The position numbers and the translations under genes were made by a program. A DNA stretch of 64,000 nt from Bacteroides stercorirosoris. GTDB lineage: Bacteria > Bacteroidota > Bacteroidia > Bacteroidales > Bacteroidaceae. The notes beneath the pieces were generated by a model. It did not search any database. It worked only from the letters and a program-made list of their open reading frames with translations, and was not told the DNA's origin. Positions 54,677 through 63,860 of the stretch are shown here, one piece after another; positions within the stretch are counted from its first letter, which is position 1; every line of letters begins with the position of its first letter. The stretch covers positions 186,001-250,000 of the forward strand of contig NZ_FQZN01000001.1 of assembly GCF_900142015.1 (NCBI RefSeq), read 5' to 3'.

Positions 54677-55332
54677 ATTGGAACAAGGTACCTCAAGGTG
54701 ACGATGTTGTAGGTGTCATCGAGTTGACTTTCGGTAATCAGACAAAGGAAGTATTCGTTCCTGTCTTCAATCCGGCAAACCCCACAGTTGAGGAATTGAG
54801 AGGAATGTATGTAGAAGACAACGGATGTGTTTCCATCAATGCCGGTAAATTCCACCGAAAAGTGGAAAATAGCGGTATAAAAATCAGAACTATCAAGGGA
54901 TTGGGATACGAGAACGATTGTGTTCTATTGGGAGAAGCTACCCAGAATGTGCCCAATATGTGGTTCACTAACAAAAGCCCTAAAGCCGAATATGACTTCT
55001 ATACATTCAATGGTGGTAATGCAACCGTACATGTTTATGCCCTACCCTTGTTCCCTATCAACTCCAAACATGATACCCGTTACGGTATCATGATCGATGA
55101 CGGCATGGTACAATGGATGACTACTTCGGCTAAAGAATACTCCAGCCAATGGAGACTGAATGTGTTCCGTAACAGTACCATCAGCACTATCAATGTAAAT
55201 GTCGACAAGCCCGGCAAACACACCTTGAAACTAATCTGTGCCGACCCGGGTATGATTATCCAGAAAGTAGTTATCGACTTCGGTGGAATGAAGCGCTCTT
55301 ACTTAGGTCCTAACGTAACATACATAAAATAA
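54648..55332 (+). pseudogene. 3' fragment of a GH115 alpha-glucuronidase gene
   Basis: The frame from about 54648 to the stop at 55330 encodes about 228 residues of the GH115 C-terminal beta domain: DRITVSVDWNKVPQGD, VIELTFGNQTKEVFVPVFNP, GCVSINAGKFHRKVEN, SSQWRLNVFRNSTIS, GKHTLKLICADPGMIIQKVV and DFGGMKRSYLGPNVTYIK. Known GH115 enzymes (about 850-950 residues) remove 4-O-methyl-glucuronate from internal xylose in xylan. The catalytic region is missing and no proper start precedes the fragment; it is fused out of frame to the UroD-like 5' end. Its last base is 8 nt before the GH2-GH43 gene, showing the original operon order. Confidence 0.82.
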
Positions 55333-55340
55333 TAATAATT

Positions 55341-58208
55341 ATGGAATTAAAGAAAATCTTGATTGCAGCCGTATTGGCTGCCGGCATGGCATTTCAGACA
55401 AATGCCGCAGATATTCCGCGCAAGGAATATCCCCGCCCTCAGTTTGAACGGACAGCATGGGTGAATTTGAACGGTGAATGGGATTACACATTCGATTTCT
55501 CCAATTCGGGTATGGAGCAGGAGTATCACAAAGCTACTTCCTTCTCAGGAAAGATAACAGTACCTTTCTGTCCGGAAAGCAGTTTATCCGGTGTAGGGCA
55601 TAAGGACTTTATCAATCATATCTGGTATCATCGGGAGATAAGTATTCCGCAGGATTGGAGCGGCAAGAATGTATTGCTGAATTTCGGAGCTGTCTACTAC
55701 AATTCTGAGATTTACATTGACGGAGCTTTGGCAGGACGTCACTTCGGCGGTAGTTCTTCTTTCAGCATCGATATCACCAAGTTAGTGACTCCGGGTAAGG
55801 TACACCACCTAGTAGTACGCGCATCCAGTGATTTGCGTTCGGGCATGCAGAGTGCCGGTAAGCAGAGCCTGCAATTTGGTTCTTACGGCTGTAACTATAC
55901 CCGTACTACAGGTATCTGGCAGACTGTATGGATGGAAGCGATCAATCCTTCCGGCTTAAAATCCGTACAAGCCGTTGCAGACGTCGATCAGGAGCAATTG
56001 GTCGTATGGCCTACATTCTACAGTGACAGTAACAACAAGCTGAAGATTACGCTGAAAGATGGTAATAAAGTCGTTGCTGCTGCCACAGTGAAAGGTACCA
56101 ACAGTTCTGTGGCCGTACTTCCGGTAAAGAAAGCCAAACTCTGGTCACCGGAATCACCTTTCCTATACGACATTACTTATCAGATGATTGATCCGGCAGG
56201 AAAGGTTATCGATGAAGTATCATCTTACATAGGTATGCGCAAAGTGCATATTGAAGGAAATAAGATTTATCTGAATAACAAGCCTTACTATCAACGCCTG
56301 GTACTGGATCAGGGTTTCTATCCCGATGGCATCTGGACAGCTCCTACCGATGAAGCATTGAAACGCGACATCGAGTTATCGATGGCTGCCGGCTTCAACG
56401 GAGCACGCCTGCATCAGAAGGCATTCGAAGAACGCTTCTATTATTGGGCAGATAAACTGGGTTATATTACTTGGGGAGAGGCTCCAAGCTGGGGTATGGA
56501 TGCCAATAACATAGAGGTGGCACGCAATTTCCAGGTTGAATGGTCGGAACTGGTACTTCGTGACCGGAACCATCCTTCTCTATTGATCTGGACACCGATG
56601 AACGAAGAATGGTGGCCTGATTTGGTTCAGTACCCACGTTTTACGACCGATTTATACAATCTGACGAAGTCACTCGACCCTACCCGCCCGGTGAACGATG
56701 CCAGCGGTGGTTGCCACATCAAAACAGATATATGGACTGTACACAACTACGAACAGGATCCTGCCAAGCTGAAAGATATCATCTACAAAGATGGTAAATT
56801 CTTCCAGGCTCCCAACTATAAGATTGGAGTACCTGCAGCCAATATTGGCTTCAACGGTTTACGCCAGAATGCAGTATATGACTTCCCGGTATATGATGGC
56901 AAAATGCCATATCTGATTGATGAAGTAGGGGGTATTAAATGGGTGAAAGACCAGGATAAGACCAACTCAAGCACACAATCATGGGGTTACGGCACACCTC
57001 CGAAAACTGAAAAGGAATTCCTGGAACGACTGGAAGGTCAGATGAATGGCATTCTCGAATTGAAAGATCAGGTTTGGGGATATTGCTATACTCAGCTGAC
57101 GGATGTGGAACAGGAACAAAACGGTATTTATTACTATGACCGTACTCCTAAGTTTGATACGAAACTTATTCACAGTATCTTCAGTAAGAATCCTGAAGAT
57201 CTGGAAGGCACTTATACCAATCCATTATGCAATTATGGTCCGGATCCCTGGGCTATCTGGCACGATGGTTCCTACTATTACATGCATACCATGGTCGACA
57301 GCCTCGTGTTGTGGAAGACGCAGGATGTGACCGACATTCGTAATGCAGAGAAGAAAACAATCTGGATTCCGACAGACCCGTCTAATAAGCATAACCTGTG
57401 GGCACCCGAGATTCACAATATTGATGGAAAGTGGTACATCTATTATGCAGCCGATGACGGTAACTCCGACAATCACCAGATGTATGTACTGGAAAATACA
57501 AACAAAGATCCGTTCAAGGGAGAGTTCGTGATGAAAGGCCGCATCAGTACGGATAAAGATAACAACTGGGCTATTGATGGATCAGTATTCGAAAACAAAG
57601 GCAAATTATACATGGTTTGGTCCGGTTGGCAAACCCGTCGTGTGGATACCGAAACCCAATGTATCTACATTGCCGAGATGAAGAATCCCTGGACACTGGG
57701 TTCCGAAAGAGTCCTGATCTCTAAACCGGAACTGGAATGGGAACGCCACTACATTAACGAAACCGGTTGGAATCCTCCACACAAAGTATTTGTGAACGAA
57801 GGACCTCAACCGTTGAAGAGCCCGAAGGGTAAATATATTCACGTTGCTTATTCGGCAAGCGGTGTATGGACTCCGTACTATGCTTTGGGCATGCTGACAG
57901 CAGATACGAATGCAGACTTGTTGGATCCGGCATCCTGGAAGAAAGCTCCCCAGCCTCTGTTCCGCCAGTCTCCTGAAAATGGAGTATACGGTACAGGACA
58001 CAACAGCTTCTTCAAATCACCTGATGGCAAAGAATGGTATATCCTGTATCATGCTCGCGACACTCAGGTAGATCCTCCGGGCATGGGCGATACAAGATCT
58101 CCCCGTGCTCAGAAGATAGAATGGAAAGCTGACGATTACCCTGTATTAGGTACCCCTTATCCAAAGACGATGCGGTTGAAAAAACCGTCAGGGACAAAGG
58201 TTAAATGA
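55341..58208 (+). CDS. GH2-GH43 two-module arabinoxylan side-chain enzyme
   Basis: 955 residues with a cleavable signal peptide (ends TNAAD). Residues about 25-615 are a compact GH2: jelly roll (VNLNGEWDYTFDF), Ig-like domain and TIM barrel, acid/base E422 in TPMNEEWWPD, nucleophile E528 in YLIDEVGGIKW. From about 630 to 955 is a GH43 propeller (CNYGPDPWAIWHDG, NNWAIDGSVFENKG, FVNEGPQPLKSPKGKY). The junction is a short linker (NPEDLEGTYTNPL) and the frame is clean, so it is a real two-domain enzyme. A GH2 galactosidase/arabinopyranosidase and a GH43 arabinofuranosidase acting on one side chain is plausible. The GH43 half is nearly identical to the lipoprotein at 33875. Confidence 0.88.
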   Translation: MELKKILIAAVLAAGMAFQTNAADIPRKEYPRPQFERTAWVNLNGEWDYTFDFSNSGMEQEYHKATSFSGKITVPFCPESSLSGVGHKDFINHIWYHREISIPQDWSGKNVLLNFGAVYYNSEIYIDGALAGRHFGGSSSFSIDITKLVTPGKVHHLVVRASSDLRSGMQSAGKQSLQFGSYGCNYTRTTGIWQTVWMEAINPSGLKSVQAVADVDQEQLVVWPTFYSDSNNKLKITLKDGNKVVAAATVKGTNSSVAVLPVKKAKLWSPESPFLYDITYQMIDPAGKVIDEVSSYIGMRKVHIEGNKIYLNNKPYYQRLVLDQGFYPDGIWTAPTDEALKRDIELSMAAGFNGARLHQKAFEERFYYWADKLGYITWGEAPSWGMDANNIEVARNFQVEWSELVLRDRNHPSLLIWTPMNEEWWPDLVQYPRFTTDLYNLTKSLDPTRPVNDASGGCHIKTDIWTVHNYEQDPAKLKDIIYKDGKFFQAPNYKIGVPAANIGFNGLRQNAVYDFPVYDGKMPYLIDEVGGIKWVKDQDKTNSSTQSWGYGTPPKTEKEFLERLEGQMNGILELKDQVWGYCYTQLTDVEQEQNGIYYYDRTPKFDTKLIHSIFSKNPEDLEGTYTNPLCNYGPDPWAIWHDGSYYYMHTMVDSLVLWKTQDVTDIRNAEKKTIWIPTDPSNKHNLWAPEIHNIDGKWYIYYAADDGNSDNHQMYVLENTNKDPFKGEFVMKGRISTDKDNNWAIDGSVFENKGKLYMVWSGWQTRRVDTETQCIYIAEMKNPWTLGSERVLISKPELEWERHYINETGWNPPHKVFVNEGPQPLKSPKGKYIHVAYSASGVWTPYYALGMLTADTNADLLDPASWKKAPQPLFRQSPENGVYGTGHNSFFKSPDGKEWYILYHARDTQVDPPGMGDTRSPRAQKIEWKADDYPVLGTPYPKTMRLKKPSGTKVK

Positions 58209-58240
58209 TTAAACTGAAACTCTGAAATCAACAAACAATA

Positions 58241-59794
58241 ATGAACAAAGCATCTTTATGGATAAGTTGCCTTGTGCTGTTTCTCCTTGCCGGCTGTACG
58301 AATGCCGGCAAGCAGGCAGCTGAGGAAGAAACAACTTTCACCAATCCGGTCATCTATGCTGATGTACCGGATGTTGACGTTATACGCGTAGGTAGTGATT
58401 ACTATATGATTAGCACTACCGCACACATGTCACCCGGAGCGCCTATCATGCACTCCAAAGACATGGTTAACTGGAAAATCATCAGCTATGTGTTTGATGA
58501 ACTCAAAGAGAGCCCATACAATGATCTGGAAGGCGGTAATATCTACAGCCGCGGACAATGGGCTGCTTCCTTACGCTATCACGACGGGCTTTTCTATGTA
58601 TTCTTCGGTACAGGAAACAAATCCTACATTTATACGGCAAAAGATCCGGCAGGAAAATGGGAACAGAAGCTTGTGATTGATGAGTATCTGCACGATGCTT
58701 CCATGTTGTTCGACGATGATGGACGCATTTATCTGGCTTATGGTGCACGCCATATCCGTATCATTGAATTCAATAAGGATTTGTCTGGAATCAATCCTAA
58801 CGGCTTACAGGTAGAAGTTATCCCCGGTGAGCCACAAGGGTTACTGGAAGGCACTCACTTCTATAAATTCAATGGTAAATATTACCTCACTCTGATCTGG
58901 TGGCCGGAAGGCGGCATACGCACACAACTCTGCTTCCGTTCCGATAAAGTGTCCGGACCTTATGAGATGAAAACCATTCTTTCGGATGATCTCGGATATG
59001 CCAATCACGGTGTAGCACAAGGATGCTTCATCGATACAGAAGCAGGCGAATGGTATGCTATGTTGTTTCAGGACCACGAAGCCGTAGGCCGTGTACCTGT
59101 GCTGATGCCTTGCCGTTGGGAAAATGGTTGGCCCATGCTGGGGGACGAAAATGGCAAAGTGCCTCCGGTAATGAAAGTACCCGTACAAGGATATGATGAA
59201 AAGACGGAACTGGTAGTCAGCGACAACTTCGACGAAGCTCCCAAGCTGGGACTGACCTGGCAATGGAATCATAATCCGGATAATTTGCTATGGACTCTCA
59301 CCGAACGCCCGGGCTATCTGAGACTGAAAACCGGAAAAGTAGTAAAGAACCTCTTCGAAGCCCGCAACACACTGACGCAACGCACTGAAGGTCCCAAATG
59401 TAGTGGTGTCGTTTCCTTAGACCTCACCTTCATGAACGATGGTGACTATGCAGGATTGGCAGCATTCTGTTCTGAACCGGGAATCCTCTCTGTCGTGAAA
59501 GAGTATGGAAAAAAGTATCTGGTGATGACCGACCGCAATGTAGAAAAAGCACGGCGCGAACTGAATCAGGATATCGTCTTCCTGAAAATGGAGTGTGATT
59601 TTACCACTGACTATGCCCAATTCTCCTATAGCCTGGATGACACTAACTGGACTCCGATAGGCGACAAATTCCACATGATATTCAGTATGGCGCACTTCAC
59701 TGGTAATAAATTCGCTATATTCAATTATGCCACAAAGGCTGCCGGTGGATACGTGGATGTTGATTTCTTCCGTTACGAAAAGCAATCTAATTAA
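58241..59794 (+). CDS. GH43 beta-xylosidase/arabinofuranosidase lipoprotein
   Basis: 517 residues, lipobox LLAGC. GH43 propeller (about 30-310): NPVIYADVPDVDVIRVGSDY with the base Asp, LHDASMLFDDDGRIYLAYG, and acid Glu in LLEGTHFYKFNGKYYL. It is closest in pattern to the ADVPD...STTAHMSPGAPIMHSKD clade (GH43_12-like; by eye). The C-terminal 190 residues are a beta sandwich (SDNFDEAPKLGLTWQWNHNP, YVDVDFFRYE) as in other large GH43 enzymes. It lies 32 nt after the GH2-GH43 gene. Likely substrate: arabinose or xylose side groups on xylo-oligosaccharides. Confidence 0.9.
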   Translation: MNKASLWISCLVLFLLAGCTNAGKQAAEEETTFTNPVIYADVPDVDVIRVGSDYYMISTTAHMSPGAPIMHSKDMVNWKIISYVFDELKESPYNDLEGGNIYSRGQWAASLRYHDGLFYVFFGTGNKSYIYTAKDPAGKWEQKLVIDEYLHDASMLFDDDGRIYLAYGARHIRIIEFNKDLSGINPNGLQVEVIPGEPQGLLEGTHFYKFNGKYYLTLIWWPEGGIRTQLCFRSDKVSGPYEMKTILSDDLGYANHGVAQGCFIDTEAGEWYAMLFQDHEAVGRVPVLMPCRWENGWPMLGDENGKVPPVMKVPVQGYDEKTELVVSDNFDEAPKLGLTWQWNHNPDNLLWTLTERPGYLRLKTGKVVKNLFEARNTLTQRTEGPKCSGVVSLDLTFMNDGDYAGLAAFCSEPGILSVVKEYGKKYLVMTDRNVEKARRELNQDIVFLKMECDFTTDYAQFSYSLDDTNWTPIGDKFHMIFSMAHFTGNKFAIFNYATKAAGGYVDVDFFRYEKQSN

Positions 59795-59800
59795 TAGAAT

Positions 59801-60931
59801 ATGAATAAACTGATGATTTTGGTATGTGCCATCCTAGTGGTTGGATGTACCGCAACAACAAAAGAAGAACTGACTGAATCCGGATTGAAGCGAAGCGATT
59901 TCCAGACAGAAGTCGATGGTGAAAAGACAGACCTGTTTGTGTTGAAGAACAAAAACAACATGGAAGTTTGCATCACTAATTTCGGAGGCCGTATTGTATC
60001 GGTCATGGTTCCCGATAAAGATGGTAACATGAAGGATGTGGTTCTGGGATTCGACTCTATACAGGACTATATCAAATATCCGTCCGACTTCGGAGCAAGC
60101 ATTGGACGATATGCCAACCGCATCAACCAAGGGCGCTTCACACTGGATGGTGTGGAGTACCAGTTGCCACAAAATAACTATGGTCATTGTCTGCATGGTG
60201 GACCGAAAGGTTTCCAGTACCGTGTATACAAAGGAGTACAAAAGAACGATCAGGAGGTACAACTGACTTATCTGGCAAAGGACGGAGAAGAAGGATTTCC
60301 CGGTAACCTGCAGTGTACGGTTACTATGAAGTTGACGGATGATAACGCCATCGATATTCAATATGAAGCCGAAACGGATAAGCCGACTATTGTCAATATG
60401 ACCAATCATTCTTACTTCAATCTGGATGGTGATCCCACAACTGATAACTCTGCCTATCTGTTAACGTTGAATGCCGATAACTACACCCCGATAGACAGCA
60501 CTTTCATGACAACAGGCGAGATTGCAACGGTAGAAGGAACTCCCATGGATTTCAGAAAGCCTACAGCAATCGGTGCAAATATCAATCAGGAGTTTGAACA
60601 GCTGAAGAGTGGAAACGGAATAGACCATAACTGGGTACTGAACACTCAAGGGGATGTAACTAAAGTATGCGCTACTCTTGAATCACCCAAAACCGGTATA
60701 GTTCTGGATGTTTATACCAATGAACCTGGCATACAGGTATATTGTGGAAACTTCCTAGATGGTACTCTGACGGGGAAGAAAGGCATTGTTTATAACTTCC
60801 GTGCAGCAGTTTGCCTGGAGACGGATAAATATCCCGATACGCCTAATAAACCGGAATGGCCGTCGGCAGTGTTAAGACCGGGAGAAAAGTACCAAAGCCA
60901 ATGCATCTATAAATTCTCGGTACATAAGTAA
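59801..60931 (+). CDS. galM: Aldose 1-epimerase (mutarotase), lipoprotein
   Basis: 376 residues, lipobox ILVVGC. GalM landmarks: FGASIGRYANRI, catalytic His in YGHCLHGGPKGF and NMTNHSYFNLDGD, Glu near the C-terminus in AAVCLETDKYPD. Known reaction: interconversion of alpha and beta anomers of aldoses such as galactose, glucose or xylose. Its lipoprotein signal places it outside the cytoplasm, next to the enzymes that release the sugars. It is the last gene of the operon, 6 nt after the GH43 gene, and a 17-bp hairpin follows. Confidence 0.92.
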   Translation: MNKLMILVCAILVVGCTATTKEELTESGLKRSDFQTEVDGEKTDLFVLKNKNNMEVCITNFGGRIVSVMVPDKDGNMKDVVLGFDSIQDYIKYPSDFGASIGRYANRINQGRFTLDGVEYQLPQNNYGHCLHGGPKGFQYRVYKGVQKNDQEVQLTYLAKDGEEGFPGNLQCTVTMKLTDDNAIDIQYEAETDKPTIVNMTNHSYFNLDGDPTTDNSAYLLTLNADNYTPIDSTFMTTGEIATVEGTPMDFRKPTAIGANINQEFEQLKSGNGIDHNWVLNTQGDVTKVCATLESPKTGIVLDVYTNEPGIQVYCGNFLDGTLTGKKGIVYNFRAAVCLETDKYPDTPNKPEWPSAVLRPGEKYQSQCIYKFSVHK

Positions 60932-60965
60932 TACAAAGAGAATCTGGTCTCTATTATCCTGATAT

Positions 60966-61017
60966 AAAAGAAGAATCTGCTTTCCCTGTGTATGAAAAAG
61001 AAGCAGATTCTTCTTTT
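60966..61017. terminator. 17-bp perfect bidirectional terminator hairpin
   Basis: Arms 60966-60982 (AAAAGAAGAATCTGCTT) and 61001-61017 pair perfectly across an 18-nt loop. It lies between galM and the convergent AraC gene and ends in a T-run. Confidence 0.9.
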
Positions 61018-61050
61018 TGTTTCGTAGAAGAGAGTGTATGGTGAACCGGA

Positions 61051-61908
61051 TTAATGGTAGGAGTTCCGATACTCCTGCGGAGTAAGTCCTGTTGTCTTTT
61101 TAAAGAGCCGATTAAAATAAGAATAGTCATCAAAAGAAAGGGAAAAAGCCACGTTCTTTACAGACATCTCATCTGTTACCAGGATGAGTTGTGCTTTTTC
61201 TATTTTCTTCTGATTGATATATTTTGAAGGAGTCACACCAGTCTCTTTTTTGAATAAACGGATAAAATGATCTTTTGACAAACATGAGTTCTCAGACAGA
61301 GTTGTCAGGTCTATAGCCTCATAGATATGTTTGCGTATATAAAGAATAGCTTTCTCTATTCGATCGTCTTTCGTCTCTACTTTAACTTGCGCACGCTTTA
61401 AGAAATGTGCCAGTAACTGATATACAATACCACGTGATTCAACCTTATCACATAACGCACGCTGCTTGTTCTTCAGAAGATTCTCCATCAACGTTGAGTT
61501 ATTATCATAAGTCGAAGGGTCCGACTTAGGCAAACTCATGTGAGGGTTTATTGCACATAGACGCTGAAATAGAGCCAAATCTAAATCACCGGCAGGTATC
61601 TCTACCGGAAATTCCCACTCATCTAATAAATTGGAATCTGACTGATGCTCTTCATAAATGTGCAGGTAGTAATGGCAAAAATAGGAATTGCATATATAAC
61701 TATGTATAGTAAAAGCTGGAATAAAATACAGATAGTTTGGTTTTAAAATTTGTACGCTCCCCGATAACTGTATTTGGGCAGTCCCTTCCGTTATATAATA
61801 TAAGCGCGTAAACGGACTATTTACATTCTTCCAGTTCCAATCTGCATTATGCACAGCTAAACCGACATTCAACACAAGAGGGTGTAACTTATCAACCAAT
61901 GAAACCAT
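61051..61908 (-). CDS. AraC-family transcriptional regulator
   Basis: 285 residues, cytoplasmic. The N-terminal half is a cupin-like sensor (YYITEGTAQIQLSG, NYLYFIPAFTIHSY with His-rich LHIYEEHQ). The C-terminus (about 190-285) has two HTH motifs: LTTLSENSCLSKDHFIRLFKK and KNVAFSLSFDDYSYFNRLFKK, then TTGLTPQEYRNSYH. It is divergent from the GH29 gene; the 219-nt gap between them contains two similar 40-bp direct repeats, probably its operator. Likely role: control of GH29 and the following SusC genes in response to a sugar; which sugar is not known, fucose being a candidate. Confidence 0.93.
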   Translation of the reverse strand: MVSLVDKLHPLVLNVGLAVHNADWNWKNVNSPFTRLYYITEGTAQIQLSGSVQILKPNYLYFIPAFTIHSYICNSYFCHYYLHIYEEHQSDSNLLDEWEFPVEIPAGDLDLALFQRLCAINPHMSLPKSDPSTYDNNSTLMENLLKNKQRALCDKVESRGIVYQLLAHFLKRAQVKVETKDDRIEKAILYIRKHIYEAIDLTTLSENSCLSKDHFIRLFKKETGVTPSKYINQKKIEKAQLILVTDEMSVKNVAFSLSFDDYSYFNRLFKKTTGLTPQEYRNSYH

Positions 61909-61969
61909 AGTATATAGTATTTAGTAACTCGATAAAGGTAGGTGAATTTCTTTATCATTCAAAACGATT

Positions 61970-62072
61970 ATCGATATTCTCAATATAAAAATCGTTTTTA
62001 TCCTATCATATCAGATATATCCTATTTATATAATCGATATTTTCCAATACAAACACTTTTTAATCCTATTAT
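61970..62072. promoter_or_regulatory. Two imperfect 40-bp direct repeats, probable AraC operator
   Basis: Repeat 1 (61970-62009) and repeat 2 (62033-62072) share ATCGATATT, a AATAyAAA block, TTTTT and ATCCTATyAT in the same order. Their starts are 63 bp apart, six helical turns. A further ATCCTAT lies between them. The second repeat ends 17 nt before the -7 element of GH29. Confidence 0.75.
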
Positions 62073-62089
62073 AACTATTAATTAATCCA

Positions 62090-62097
62090 TATCTTTG
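62090..62097 (+). promoter_or_regulatory. -7 element for GH29
   Basis: TATCTTTG is an exact TAnnTTTG match, 31 nt before the ATG at 62128. Confidence 0.6.
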
Positions 62098-62127
62098 CAA
62101 TGTACAATAGAAACAAAATTAATACCT

Positions 62128-63768
62128 ATGAGAACCAGAATTTTATTAGCCTCTTTAGTTCTTTCAATAGGAACCTTATCTGCCCAGAACTATCAGGTTC
62201 CGGTTTCAGAAAAGAACGAACCTATGATGAAAGGTAAATTCCAACCTACATGGGAGTCTTTGGAGAATTACCAAGTTCCCGAATGGTTTAGGAACGCAAA
62301 ATTCGGAATATGGGCGCATTGGGGACCTCAGTGTGTAGAAGGCTCGGGCGACTGGATGGCACGCTCCATGTATATGGAAGGAACATCAGAATATAAGCAT
62401 CATGTAGAGCACTACGGTCATCCTTCTGAAGTGGGATTCAAAGACATCATCCCTTTATTTAAAGCAGAAAAATGGAATCCGGATGAACTGGTTGCATTCT
62501 ATAAGAAAATAGGAGCGCAGTATTTCTTTGCTTTAGGTAACCATCACGATAACTTTGACCTTTGGGATAGTAAATATCAACCATGGAATTCAAAGAACAT
62601 GGGTCCGAAACGTGATATCTTGGCAGAATGGGAAAAAGCGGCACGCAAATACGAGCTTCCATTTGGTATCAGTTTCCATGCTGACCATGCCTGGACCTGG
62701 TATGAACCCTCCCAACGTTATGACAGACACGGACCTAAAGCCGGTGTCCCTTACGATGGCACTTTAACAAAAGCGGATGGTAAAGGCAAATGGTGGGAAG
62801 GATACGACCCTCAGGATTTATATGCACAAAATCATCCGATGAGTAAAGGTAGCTGGGCGGATGGCATGATTCATAGCCAATGGGCTTGGGGAAACGGGGC
62901 ATGTTTGCCTACTCAGGAATACTGCACAAACTTCTATGACCGTACCGTAGATGCCATCAACCGCTATAATCCCGATCTGATTTATTTTGATGTGACTGTA
63001 GCTCCATTCTATCCAATCAGTGATGCCGGACTGAAGATTGCGGCTCACTTCTATAACCACAATATGGCGACCCACAAAGGCAAGTTGGAAGCCGTCATGT
63101 TGAGTAAGATATTGGATGAAAACCAACGCAAAGCCATCGTCTGGGATGTAGAACGCGGTGCACCCAATGAAATAATGGAGCGACCCTGGCAGTCCTGTTC
63201 ATGCATTGGCGGATGGCATTACACTACATCTGTCTATGAGAATAACTGGTATAAATCAGCCTCGGATGTCGCAAAACTGTTGATTGACATCGTAAGTAAG
63301 AATGGTAATCTGCTTCTCAGTGTTCCATTGCGGGCCGACGGTACGTTTGATGAAAAAGAAGAAAAGATACTGAATGAATTCGGCGAATGGATGAATATTA
63401 ATAAAGAAGCTATCTACAGCACCCGACCTTGGGAAGTGTTCGGCGAAGGTCCGATAGCCGAAGCCGATATTAAAATCAATGCACAAGGATTCAACGAAGG
63501 AGCATATAGCAAAGCTACGGCACAAGAGATCCGTTTCACCCAAACCAAGAAGGATTTATATGCCACGGTTCTGGCTTGGCCGGAAAATGGAAATGTAATC
63601 ATCAAATCATTAGCTGCCGACAGCAAACTATTTCCGCAAAAGATAAGGAAGGTAGAACTGCTCGGATATGGCCCGGTACGATTCAACCGCACAGCAGAAG
63701 GGCTTTCCATTAATCTGCCGGAGAAAAAGCTCAACAACATAGCTCCCGTCTTTAAAATAAAGAAATAA
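62128..63768 (+). CDS. GH29 alpha-L-fucosidase, exported
   Basis: 546 residues from the ATG at 62128 (MRTRILLASL); an in-frame TTG at 62095 lies within the -7 element and is ruled out. Signal peptide ends LSAQN. GH29 landmarks: WFRNAKFGIWAHWGPQ, FALGNHHDNFDLWDSKY, nucleophile D288 in DLIYFDVTVAPF and the block SKNGNLLLSVPLRADGTFDE. The acid/base is not conserved in the family and was not assigned. Known reaction: removal of alpha-L-fucose. The divergent AraC gene and the SusC start downstream suggest it opens a further glycan locus. Confidence 0.92.
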   Translation: MRTRILLASLVLSIGTLSAQNYQVPVSEKNEPMMKGKFQPTWESLENYQVPEWFRNAKFGIWAHWGPQCVEGSGDWMARSMYMEGTSEYKHHVEHYGHPSEVGFKDIIPLFKAEKWNPDELVAFYKKIGAQYFFALGNHHDNFDLWDSKYQPWNSKNMGPKRDILAEWEKAARKYELPFGISFHADHAWTWYEPSQRYDRHGPKAGVPYDGTLTKADGKGKWWEGYDPQDLYAQNHPMSKGSWADGMIHSQWAWGNGACLPTQEYCTNFYDRTVDAINRYNPDLIYFDVTVAPFYPISDAGLKIAAHFYNHNMATHKGKLEAVMLSKILDENQRKAIVWDVERGAPNEIMERPWQSCSCIGGWHYTTSVYENNWYKSASDVAKLLIDIVSKNGNLLLSVPLRADGTFDEKEEKILNEFGEWMNINKEAIYSTRPWEVFGEGPIAEADIKINAQGFNEGAYSKATAQEIRFTQTKKDLYATVLAWPENGNVIIKSLAADSKLFPQKIRKVELLGYGPVRFNRTAEGLSINLPEKKLNNIAPVFKIKK

Positions 63769-63783
63769 AATCATAAGGAATAA

Positions 63784-63822
63784 GAGAGTATTTATCGGCT
63801 TTTTTTAAGTCGATAAGCTCTC
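63784..63822 (+). terminator. Hairpin between GH29 and the next SusC gene
   Basis: GAGAG/CTCTC (63784-63788 and 63818-63822) and TTATCG/CGATAA plus CTT/AAG form an imperfect stem around a T-rich loop. It may terminate or attenuate transcription from GH29 into SusC. Confidence 0.5.
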
Positions 63823-63860
63823 GCTATACCTTAAAAATAACCCAATAATCAATTAAAATT

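Noticed and set aside
55341..58208. GH2-GH43 as another deletion fusion
   Set aside because: Both modules are complete with all active-site residues and the join is in frame at a short linker, so it is kept as a natural two-domain protein, though a clean in-frame deletion cannot be excluded.
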